Source: JAICMB01 sp035295125 (GTDB lineage Bacteria; Acidobacteriota; Terriglobia; Bryobacterales; Bryobacteraceae). From it: a stretch of DNA of 64,000 nt. The stretch is from positions 105,405-169,404 of the forward strand of contig DATGJP010000084.1 of the NCBI GenBank assembly GCA_035295125.1, in the 5' to 3' direction. The notes beneath the pieces are model-generated. The model saw nothing but the letters and a program-made list of their open reading frames with translations. It was not told the DNA's origin and did not search any database. Below, in pieces: positions 54,015 to 61,263 of the stretch. How positions within the stretch are numbered: position 1 is the stretch's first letter; each line of letters starts with the position of its first letter. The position numbers and the translations under genes are program-made.

Positions 54015-54042
54015 CTTGCTTAGCAAGCCTTGGATAACAAGG
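54015..54042. promoter_or_regulatory. Two adjacent inverted repeats upstream of PadR
   Basis: CTTGC-TTA-GCAAG (54015-54027) is followed at once by CCTTG-GATAA-CAAGG (54028-54042). They lie in the divergent promoter region between the PadR operon and the cytochrome gene, a natural place for the PadR operator. Confidence 0.5.
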
Positions 54043-54169
54043 TATCATCGAAGCCCGTTGCTGTCAATGGTGGCTCGCGCTGCATTATGGGCTACGTCAA
54101 GAAATGCAAAGTCGGGCGCGCATGCGTCCTGCTTGGATTAAAATTGACATGCGCAACGGGAGGTTCACC

Positions 54170-54658
54170 ATGTGGAGACGTACGATTGTGTTGCCGTGTG
54201 CATTGCTGGCTCTAGGCCCGGCCGCCTTGCCGCAGGAGAATGCCACCAGCATCCCCGGAGGGAATGCCGTCCTTGTGCGGCAGGCAGGCATGGATATGTC
54301 GCTACTCACGATCCGATCGATCGAAGCTTCCATGAAGGCGGGAGGCGAAGCGAAGAGTCAAGGGTTCCCCGCGGCTGTCCTCGCGAAATGGGCGAAGGCG
54401 CTTCCGCCGATGTTCCCCGCCGGCACCGCGAAGGGAGAAACATCCGTGGAAACGCAGGCGCTTCCCGCCCTGTCGAAGGATCACGCCGGTTTCGAGCAGG
54501 CTGCGGCCTATTATGCCGCCGCGACTGCCCGGCTGTCCGAGTTCGCTGCCGCGAACGACACGGCCGGCTTCACCAAGCAACTCGAGAAAGTGAACGAGGC
54601 GTGCAATGCCTGCCACGCGACCTACAAGCAGCCGCCCCCGGCCGGACACGGAAAATAA
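54170..54658 (+). CDS. c-type cytochrome (cytochrome c'-like)
   Basis: About 162 aa from ATG 54170, preceded by GGGAGG. Signal peptide MWRRTIVLPCALLALGPAAL. The body is helical (FEQAAAYYAAATARLSEFAA) and the single heme motif CNACH lies at the C-terminus (VNEACNACHATYKQPPP), as in class II cytochromes c'. Periplasmic electron carrier or gas-binding protein. Divergent from the PadR/LPMO-like operon, with which it may share an operator. Confidence 0.85.
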   Translation: MWRRTIVLPCALLALGPAALPQENATSIPGGNAVLVRQAGMDMSLLTIRSIEASMKAGGEAKSQGFPAAVLAKWAKALPPMFPAGTAKGETSVETQALPALSKDHAGFEQAAAYYAAATARLSEFAAANDTAGFTKQLEKVNEACNACHATYKQPPPAGHGK

Positions 54659-54683
54659 CCACCGTACGCCCGACAATTGAAAT

Positions 54684-55163
54684 ATGGCGGAGTCCAAGCC
54701 ACGCGGAAGATTGATCATCGTGTGTGGGCTACCGGGCGCGGGCAAGACCACGCTCGCCAGGTGTCTGGAGAACCGCCTGCGTGCGATTCGTTTCTCGGCC
54801 GACGAATGGATGGTAGCTCTGAGCTTCGATCTCTATGATGAGGATCGGCGCGCAAAGATCGAGGCACTGCAATGGAAGTTCGTCAAGGAACTACTGGCGC
54901 GCGGTCTCATCGTGATCGTCGAGTGGGGCACCTGGGGAAGATCGGAACGGGACCAGCTCCGCCTGGAAGCTCGAGCGCTTGGCGCTGGTGTCGAACTCCA
55001 TTACGTCTTTGCGCCCGTGGATGTCCTCTTCGAGAGAATCCAACGTCGCGGCATGGAGAGTCCGCCGATTGAACGGGCCGCTCTGGTCCGCTGGGCCGAA
55101 GCATTCGAAGCGCCGACAGCGGAGGAGATGACGCTGTTCGATGAACCTCTGCTTTCCGCGTGA
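54684..55163 (+). CDS. P-loop kinase-like ATP-binding protein
   Basis: 159 aa. Walker A GLPGAGKTTLARCLE at about 14-28; LIVIVEWGTWGRSERDQLR is in the Walker B position, with an Arg-rich lid (ERIQRRGMESPPIERAALV). Resembles small AAA_33 kinases that phosphorylate small molecules, for example antibiotic or nucleotide kinases. Substrate unknown. Starts 26 bp after the cytochrome gene. Confidence 0.85.
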   Translation: MAESKPRGRLIIVCGLPGAGKTTLARCLENRLRAIRFSADEWMVALSFDLYDEDRRAKIEALQWKFVKELLARGLIVIVEWGTWGRSERDQLRLEARALGAGVELHYVFAPVDVLFERIQRRGMESPPIERAALVRWAEAFEAPTAEEMTLFDEPLLSA

Positions 55164-55318
55164 AGCTACCCGCCAGGAGGGGTTCACATTCTAAAATTCC
55201 GCTGAGTCAACCTGTCCGGAGACGCAGACCCTAACAGGGGTGTTCGGGATCGTCCAAGTATCCCGAGCGTAGCGACGCTGGCACCTCGAAGGATGGATGC
55301 CGCTCGCAGCCCGCGGCA

Positions 55319-55369
55319 TGCGCAGGCGAAACCGCCTACGCCACCTTTATGGCTCAACAGGTTGCGAGC
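55319..55369 (-). repeat. Three-hairpin repeat, copy E (right two hairpins)
   Basis: Reverse-orientation partial copy: tgcgcaggcgaaaccgccta corresponds to the third hairpin and ggctcaacaggttgcgagc to the second. The first hairpin (GGCAGGC...GCCTGCC) is missing. Confidence 0.75.
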
Positions 55370-55432
55370 GAAGATGTCCCCGCCTTCAGCGCTTCGGATT
55401 CAAAAATAACTTCCGTAAACATCACGGCGAAT

Positions 55433-55669
55433 TTATACATAAGTATCCTTTTTGACTTCCGTCGCAAGACTACGGCGATCCTCGTCATGAAAAATCTCTT
55501 CGATGCGCAGTCCGAAGAGCCGTGCGGCCCGGAAGGCGAGCGGCAGGCTTGGATCGAACTTGCCCGTCTCAATGGCGTTGACGGTCTGCCGGGACACATC
55601 GAGGGCATCGGCCAATTGGGCCTGCGTCCAGTCGCGCTCGGCGCGCAGCACTTTGAGTCGGTTCTTCAT
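55433..55669 (-). CDS. XRE-family HTH regulator
   Basis: 78 aa. The helix-turn-helix is clear: RLKVLRAERDWTQAQLADAL, DVSRQTVNAIETGKFDPSL, RLFGLRIEEIFHDED. This compact form is common as the partner of a small membrane protein, here the gene whose stop overlaps its ATG (ATGA). Confidence 0.93.
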   Translation of the reverse strand: MKNRLKVLRAERDWTQAQLADALDVSRQTVNAIETGKFDPSLPLAFRAARLFGLRIEEIFHDEDRRSLATEVKKDTYV

Positions 55670-56088
55670 CGGTACCGCCGCGTGCCGTACAGGTTCGATA
55701 CGGCAAACGTCAGACTCATGAGAATCAGCAGGAACGCGATGTCCGCATGGAAGGGAATCACGTGGTAGGCGTCCATCACAGCAAGCGGGACGCCGGTGAT
55801 CAGGGCGACTCCCAACGTGATTCCCATGGAGTTTAGTTGAACCTTCCGCTGGAGCTCATCCAGTTCCGTAAGGTACTTTTTGTTGACCAGGATCATGCCG
55901 ACGCCCACGATGACGTCTAGACCGACCGCCAGCAGCGTGAACACCATGGTCTTATTCCAAAGAAATTTCGGCCCGAATGCCATCAGCGCCGTGGCCGCCC
56001 CCCATGCGCCGTTCCAATAGAAGAGCCGTGTAACGTTGGTCCGAACCCTCGACTGATAGCCATTCTCCGGTGGTCTTAGTTGGTTCAT
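55666..56088 (-). CDS. Four-TM membrane protein paired with XRE regulator
   Basis: 140 aa with four TM segments (GAWGAATALMAFG, VFTLLAVGLDVIVGVGMILV, ITLGVALITGVPLAV, IAFLLILMSLTFAVSNLY). A central KKYLTELDELQRKVQLNSMG lies in a cytoplasmic loop. XRE-plus-small-membrane-protein pairs are widespread in Gram-negative and Gram-positive bacteria; function unknown. ATGA overlap with the downstream XRE gene. Confidence 0.85.
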   Translation of the reverse strand: MNQLRPPENGYQSRVRTNVTRLFYWNGAWGAATALMAFGPKFLWNKTMVFTLLAVGLDVIVGVGMILVNKKYLTELDELQRKVQLNSMGITLGVALITGVPLAVMDAYHVIPFHADIAFLLILMSLTFAVSNLYGTRRYR

Positions 56089-56254
56089 AACTGTCTCGCT
56101 TTATTGTCTTTGTGTAAAGTGACCTTGACAGTTACGAGTATATCCAAAGCCGGGAATCGGTGTCAAGTGATGTTTACAAAAAGACTAGTCTTATTGATAC
56201 TGCAGACTGGGCCAACGCTGGCCCGCAGGTTGCTGCAGGAGAGTTGAAGCGGTC

Positions 56255-58870
56255 TCAGTTCAGAGGGATGCGATAGAGATTGCGCTGCGAGTTGGAACTG
56301 GTCCATGCCCACGTCGAAAGGCCCGGCTGGAAGACCACCCGATTCTCACGAACAATATGCGCGCCTGGAATTGACTCGAGTTCGGCTTTATCATCAATGC
56401 CTGCAGCTGGAAGTGGAGGAAATACTGCCCCGTCTTTCAACGGGATCGCTGCCGTAATCGCCCTACTCATGCCTTCCCGATATGCAATCCACACCGATCT
56501 TCCGTCAGGAGCCCATGTAAGCCCGCAATTGCCGCAAACGCGAACGGGTCGCCGGCCGTCGAGCGGATAGATGGTCAGCACGGTCCTGGCGGGATCGTTG
56601 GGGTCCCCGAGAAGAAGCGCGGCGCAATGCTCGTCAGGCGACAGCGAGACAGCACGAAAAAAGGGGACATCCAAAATCTTGCGCCGGCCGCTGCCATCTG
56701 CCGCTATCCGATACAAATAGTTGCCACCATGCCACTCGACGGTGAAGAAAACATTGCCGGACGAGCCTACATGCACCCAACCCCTGGCGTCGGAGGCTAA
56801 CTTGCGGGGCGCGAGACGGTGGTCGAGGCTGGTGATCCAGACGCCGCCATCGGGCGTCGTGTATGCGATGAGCCGCCCGTCGCGTGACATGCTCCTGCCA
56901 GTGACATGAATTCCGGGCAAAACCTTTTCGGCGCGGCCGGAGGCGACGTCGGCTGCCCACAGCTCTCCTGAGAAGCTTTCCCGAAGAGTGACGGTGTAAA
57001 AAATCCTGGCGCCGTCAGGCGAGAAGAACGGGTCGCGAGCGCTGCCTTCGGCGGAGATCTGCCGATCCCCATTTGCATCATGAATCCAAACCGAATTGTG
57101 GCTAACACCGACGGAAGTGATCAGAGACTCTCCGTCCGGGGCCACAGCAATGCCCTCCTCGGTACTCGGACCGAAGGTGAGTTGTTCGGGAGCGCCGCCG
57201 TCGGTCCGCTGCCGCCAGATATGAGAGCCGTTACCCGTTTCCGCGGAAACATACATCCATTTGCCGTCCGGCGACCAGCCGATGCCGGTGCACAACGCAG
57301 GTACGGGGCCCACAGTCTTTCCTAAGGAACTACCGTCGAATGGCACAACCCGGCAGGGCAGCATCCCGGAGCGATCCATCTCACCCAGGAGCACCTGTTT
57401 TCCGTCCGGGGATAAAGCTGAAAAATGCACCATGCCGTCCTGCCGTTGCGGAACATAAACGTCTCTCGCCTCGGCTCGGCTGCCGGTAGCTGTTATGAGT
57501 CCGAGATGGATGCCGGTTTTGATTTCAGAAAACAACAAACGCCGCTCGTCGATCCACGTGAGGCCGGTTGCGTTGGCGAGGAGCAGGTGCGGCTCGCCGG
57601 CCATGACTGGCACAGCGTAGGTGTTCCAGCCGCCCCAGGTGTATGCGATTTTCGATGCATCGGGAGAAAACGCAGGAAATGCATTGGCCGCCACGCCGCG
57701 GGTAATGGCCACGGGGGGACCATCGGGAAGCACTTTAATGTAGAGCTGGTTGTTCACTGCCGACCCCGAGCCGCGAACAAAAGCCAGCAACCGCCCATCA
57801 CGCGAGAGCGAGGGAAGTAGGGCTGTGTCCGGAAAATTCGTAAGCTGCTGCCAACGGGTTTGATCGCTGGCCGGCTTCCTTTGCGCTCGAAAGACTACGG
57901 ACGCGCTAACTGCAGCCAACAGGCACGCGGCAGCCACGAACCACCAGGCATAGTGTCGCGGCGTCGTGCTCTCACCCTGCAGTTTCCGGAGATCTGTGAG
58001 CACTTCCGCGGCATTTTGATAGCGCCTCGCGCGATCCTTTTCAAGCAGCTTCCCAATAATGCGGTCGAGTTCGTGAGTCGCGCCGTTTACCATTTCCGAG
58101 AGGACCACACCAAAGGAGAAAAGGTCGGTCCGCGCATCCAATGGCTCTCCGCGCGCCTGCTCCGGCGACATATAGGCCACGGTGCCCATGGTGGAACCTG
58201 AGTGGGTCGGTCTTTCAGCGCCTGATATGTCCACCAGCTTCGCCAGCCCGAAATCCAGAACCTTGATCTGGAGCCGTCCGGTCACGAAGATGTTGCCGGG
58301 CTTGATGTCGCGATGAATGATCCCTTTCGCGTGGGCGGCCGCGAGTGCTTCCGCGATCTGGAGGGCAGTTTCGACGATTTCACCTTGAGTCAGACGCCTG
58401 GCTGCAATGTACTGCGAAAGTGTCGTCCCCTCCAGGAACTCCATAACGAAATAGTCCGGGCCAATATCGTAGAGGGTGCAGATGTTCGGATGATTAACCG
58501 CGGCGATTGCGCGGGCTTCGCCCTCGAAGCGCGAGCTGAACTGTTCGCGCAAACGCTTAAGGGCGACGATGCGGCCGAGACGGGTATCCCGTGCCTTATA
58601 GACTTCGCCCATACCGCCGCGGCCGATCAACTCAACAATTTCGAACGCGCCGACCTTCTGGCCGGGAGCTAAGGCAGGCGGCGCAGGTTGTGTGTGCCAC
58701 GGGGGAGAACCTTCCAGGAAGGTGTCAGACTGAACATTTTCCAGGAGCGCCAACACTTCACCGCGAATGTCGCGATCATCGCAAGCCTGCCTCAGGAAGT
58801 CCGAACGCTGTTCTGGCGGATAACCGAGCGCTGCGTGGAAGAGATCCTCCACCTTGGTCCAGTTATCCAC
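56255..58870 (-). CDS. Ser/Thr protein kinase with TolB/PD40 propeller, shortened C-lobe
   Basis: 871 aa. Same layout as the kinase at 47487: helical prefix (VEDLFHAALGYPPEQRSDFL), kinase domain with GRGGMGEVYKARDTRLGR, VALKRL, IIHRDIKPGNIFV, LDFGLAKL, GTVAYMSPEQARGEPLDART, TM at about 310 (YAWWFVAAACLLAAVSASVV) and PD40 repeats. Between SFGVVLSEMVNG and LDRIIGKLLEKDRARRYQ about 25-30 residues are missing relative to the paralogue (the GRPPF...AIL segment). ATP and catalytic loops are intact. 4 bp after the ECF sigma gene, hence one operon. Confidence 0.92.
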   Translation of the reverse strand: MDNWTKVEDLFHAALGYPPEQRSDFLRQACDDRDIRGEVLALLENVQSDTFLEGSPPWHTQPAPPALAPGQKVGAFEIVELIGRGGMGEVYKARDTRLGRIVALKRLREQFSSRFEGEARAIAAVNHPNICTLYDIGPDYFVMEFLEGTTLSQYIAARRLTQGEIVETALQIAEALAAAHAKGIIHRDIKPGNIFVTGRLQIKVLDFGLAKLVDISGAERPTHSGSTMGTVAYMSPEQARGEPLDARTDLFSFGVVLSEMVNGATHELDRIIGKLLEKDRARRYQNAAEVLTDLRKLQGESTTPRHYAWWFVAAACLLAAVSASVVFRAQRKPASDQTRWQQLTNFPDTALLPSLSRDGRLLAFVRGSGSAVNNQLYIKVLPDGPPVAITRGVAANAFPAFSPDASKIAYTWGGWNTYAVPVMAGEPHLLLANATGLTWIDERRLLFSEIKTGIHLGLITATGSRAEARDVYVPQRQDGMVHFSALSPDGKQVLLGEMDRSGMLPCRVVPFDGSSLGKTVGPVPALCTGIGWSPDGKWMYVSAETGNGSHIWRQRTDGGAPEQLTFGPSTEEGIAVAPDGESLITSVGVSHNSVWIHDANGDRQISAEGSARDPFFSPDGARIFYTVTLRESFSGELWAADVASGRAEKVLPGIHVTGRSMSRDGRLIAYTTPDGGVWITSLDHRLAPRKLASDARGWVHVGSSGNVFFTVEWHGGNYLYRIAADGSGRRKILDVPFFRAVSLSPDEHCAALLLGDPNDPARTVLTIYPLDGRRPVRVCGNCGLTWAPDGRSVWIAYREGMSRAITAAIPLKDGAVFPPLPAAGIDDKAELESIPGAHIVRENRVVFQPGLSTWAWTSSNSQRNLYRIPLN

Positions 58871-58873
58871 GGT

Positions 58874-59446
58874 TTAAGCCTTCGCTCCCAACTCGCGCCG
58901 AAGCCACGCGCGTACCAGTGTCCAATCGCGGATCACCGTGTTCGGATGGACTTGCAGAACCTCCGCGGTTTCCTCCACGCTCAGGCCGCCGAAATAGCGA
59001 AGTTCCACCACGCGCGCTTTGCGTGGATCCTTAATGGCGAGTCGCTCCAATGCCTCGTCAAGTGCGACGAGTTCCTCCGATTTCTCCGCCGGAAATGCCA
59101 GCCCTTCATCCAGCGGTAATATGCAGACCGCCCCGCCTCTCTTTTCACGGCCCGCGCGCCGGGCATAGTCGACCAGAATCTGGCGCATGAGGTGGGCCGC
59201 GATGCCGAAGAAGTGTGCGCGATCGCGCCAGTCCACTTGCGTCTGATTGATCAGCCGGAGGTAGGCTTCGTTCAACAGGGCGGTTGTTTGGAGGGTATGG
59301 CCCGGCCGCTCCCTGCGCATGTGCTTGCGTGCGATGCGCCTAAGCTCGTCTTCCACCTGGAGCGCCAACTCATTCAAACTCTCGCGATCGCCCTTGCCCC
59401 ACTGGAGCAGCTTTTGAGTGATGTCTTGAGCGTTTGCTTCCTCCAT
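58874..59446 (-). CDS. ECF-type RNA polymerase sigma factor
   Basis: 190 aa. Sigma region 2 (LNELALQVEDELRRIARKHM RRERPGHTLQTTALLNEAYLRL) and region 4 (DPRKARVVELRYFGGLSVEE TAEVLQVHPNTVIRDWTLVR). Belongs to the acidobacterial/planctomycete ECF group genetically linked with Ser/Thr kinases; here a kinase follows 4 bp downstream. No anti-sigma factor gene is nearby, so phosphorylation by the kinase may control it. Confidence 0.93.
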   Translation of the reverse strand: MEEANAQDITQKLLQWGKGDRESLNELALQVEDELRRIARKHMRRERPGHTLQTTALLNEAYLRLINQTQVDWRDRAHFFGIAAHLMRQILVDYARRAGREKRGGAVCILPLDEGLAFPAEKSEELVALDEALERLAIKDPRKARVVELRYFGGLSVEETAEVLQVHPNTVIRDWTLVRAWLRRELGAKA

Positions 59447-59580
59447 TGCAACTCCGGGAACTGGCGAAGAAAACTCATCTCAGTATAAATAAATTCGCCG
59501 CCCATTGTGTCCCAGGCACTCGCGTGGCGCACGTAAGGGTGGAGATGAATTAAAGCCGCTTTCGAGCGGGAGGCAAACGA

Positions 59581-60195
59581 ATGGATCCCATCCGAGTTCA
59601 ACTACAAAATGTCTTGTCCGGCCCCATTACCGCCCGTATCCAGTTCGGCCTGGCTGGGGTGATGGTGAATAGAAGCCTGTTTCGGGACGTTTCGACTGCC
59701 GTGGCAGGCAATAGCACGCCAAATGGACGCTTGTTCCCGATTCGAGTTGTGGTCAATCCGGGTCTTCGCTCCAACCGCGCGTTCCGCAATGCCCTTACGG
59801 GAGTTGTGATATCCCCGGGAATCGACGCGCAATACGATGGCACGACGAACTCATTCATCTTTTCGAATCCGTGCCTCGCCACCCTGGATGCGCGCGCTCT
59901 TGCGGTCCACGAATCGGTCCATGCCGGCTTCGATTTGCATCGTGTGAAGATCACGGCCATTGATGACGAAGCCGCCGCCTATATTGCCCAGTGCTTATAC
60001 CTGATTTACGCCGGCCATACCTTCGGTACCGGGATGACGCCGACGTTCACGGCAGCAGCGGCGGCCGCGGCGACTGTCGCCCGGGGCCTGCAGATTACAT
60101 CCGGGCAGATCGCAGATTTAAGGGCCGCGCTTTGGAACGATCCGAACTACACGGAGATCCGAAAGAAAACCTATCAGTACACCCACGATGGATAA
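59581..60195 (+). CDS. Unknown protein with HExxH metalloprotease-like motif
   Basis: 204 aa, no signal or TM. N-terminal half beta-rich (ITARIQFGLAGVMVNRSLFR, NGRLFPIRVVVNPGLRSN). The centre contains AVHESVHAGFDLH, an HExxH motif, and 18 residues later DDEAAAYIAQCLYLIY, whose Glu could be the third ligand as in gluzincin-type metallopeptidases. Ala-rich C-terminal helix. I do not recognise a family. First gene of a run of small same-strand ORFs with good ribosome binding sites. Confidence 0.65.
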   Translation: MDPIRVQLQNVLSGPITARIQFGLAGVMVNRSLFRDVSTAVAGNSTPNGRLFPIRVVVNPGLRSNRAFRNALTGVVISPGIDAQYDGTTNSFIFSNPCLATLDARALAVHESVHAGFDLHRVKITAIDDEAAAYIAQCLYLIYAGHTFGTGMTPTFTAAAAAAATVARGLQITSGQIADLRAALWNDPNYTEIRKKTYQYTHDG

Positions 60196-60206
60196 GGAAA
60201 TCAAAT

Positions 60207-60287
60207 ATGACCCCCGCCCTGACGAAATCCACGCGATCACAATTCGATGATTTCTCCGGCCCGATGCCACTGTGCGGCTTCCCGTAA
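60207..60287 (+). CDS. 26-aa peptide ORF
   Basis: ATG 60207 is preceded by AAGGAAAT. The peptide begins MTPALTKSTRSQFDDF and ends GPMPLCGFP, with one Cys three residues from the end. It lies 11 bp after the HExxH gene and is followed by 258 bp without other ORFs. It could be a small secreted or modified peptide, or simply a chance ORF. Confidence 0.35.
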   Translation: MTPALTKSTRSQFDDFSGPMPLCGFP

Positions 60288-60545
60288 TCTTTTCCTCGAT
60301 CATTTTTTCAACGCCGTGCGGATAGCGTTCGGTCTCAGAACACTGCCGGTTTGGCAGACCCTTCAACGGCCATGTTGTCCATTTCCGGGGCAGCATCCTG
60401 CGGTTACTTATATCGATGCCAGAGGGCGTGTGCAGCGTGCTGAGGAGTAAGCCGCACATCGGGAAGCGGATAGCGGCACGGAGACTTTCGAAGGCCTGTC
60501 AAATCGCAAGCGTGACTCTAAAGAATAAGGAAATAGGAGCAGAAC

Positions 60546-60842
60546 GTGATCATTCGAACGAGCAACATATCGGAACTGCAGGCGGCACTGGGTCCGATGT
60601 CGGCCCATTTCATCAGACAAGGACAGATCCTGTTGAAACAGCAAAATTCCGGTGTACCAATGACCAATTCAGAACTGCAACTGCACGTCCAGAGCCTCTT
60701 CGTACGTTTGGAAGAACTGGTGAGAGCCCTGGACATATTAACGAACGAGCTGATGCGTCAGTCCGCCGATCGGCGTCCGAGCCCTGCCTCCCAGCGGGGC
60801 GGATTGCCGGGGAGGACCTTCGCACCAGGCTTCGGAACATAA
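60546..60842 (+). CDS. Small helical protein, unknown
   Basis: 98 aa from GTG 60546, preceded by AGGAGC. Helical first part (SNISELQAALGPMSAHFIRQ, GQILLKQQNS), heptad-like middle (LQLHVQSLFVRLEELVRALD) and an unordered Gly/Arg/Pro tail (SADRRPSPASQRGGLPGRTF). No homology recognised. Same strand as, and 350 bp after, the HExxH gene. Confidence 0.55.
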   Translation: MIIRTSNISELQAALGPMSAHFIRQGQILLKQQNSGVPMTNSELQLHVQSLFVRLEELVRALDILTNELMRQSADRRPSPASQRGGLPGRTFAPGFGT

Positions 60843-60858
60843 ATCAGAGGAGGAACAG

Positions 60859-61083
60859 ATGAGAGATATACGAGTCGAGGCGGGGCTTAGAGATGCTCAC
60901 GCCCACATGCAGCAATTACGCAATATCGTGGTTACAACCGCGAATCGGGTTGGCTCAGTTGCACTGAGTAATCAGGAAGTGCTCCTCGCTATCCAAGAGA
61001 TTCAAAATGTGCTGTCGCTGCTCGTTGCAACGCTCAATGTGATGAACGGTGGAAAAATCAATTCGGTGGTCAACCGGTTCTAA
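60859..61083 (+). CDS. Small helical protein, unknown
   Basis: 74 aa with a strong GAGGAGG-type site. All helical (LRDAHAHMQQLRNIVVTTAN, VLLAIQEIQNVLSLLVATLN) and ending GKINSVVNRF. The mixed polar/hydrophobic helices may oligomerise or meet a membrane. 16 bp after the 98-aa gene, so co-transcribed. Unknown family. Confidence 0.6.
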   Translation: MRDIRVEAGLRDAHAHMQQLRNIVVTTANRVGSVALSNQEVLLAIQEIQNVLSLLVATLNVMNGGKINSVVNRF

Positions 61084-61098
61084 TTGATTGTGGTTGAC

Positions 61099-61126
61099 GT
61101 CGGGCAGGCTGAATGCCTGCCCCACC
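61099..61126 (+). repeat. Three-hairpin repeat, copy B (left hairpin only)
   Basis: gtcgggcaggctgaatgcct and gccccacc match the start of copies A, C and D; the other two hairpins are absent. Lies 15 bp after the 74-aa gene. Confidence 0.75.
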
Positions 61127-61263
61127 GTAGTTTTGTTGGTCGAACCGTGGCCTGTACGCTAATTCGGCTCTCGACAGCTTGCGCAATCGCTGCTGTGGTG
61201 TACTGCCTGTGCCATTTGAGGTAGGCTGTCCTGCTCGTCAGCCGGGCCCCGCTATCCGCATCA

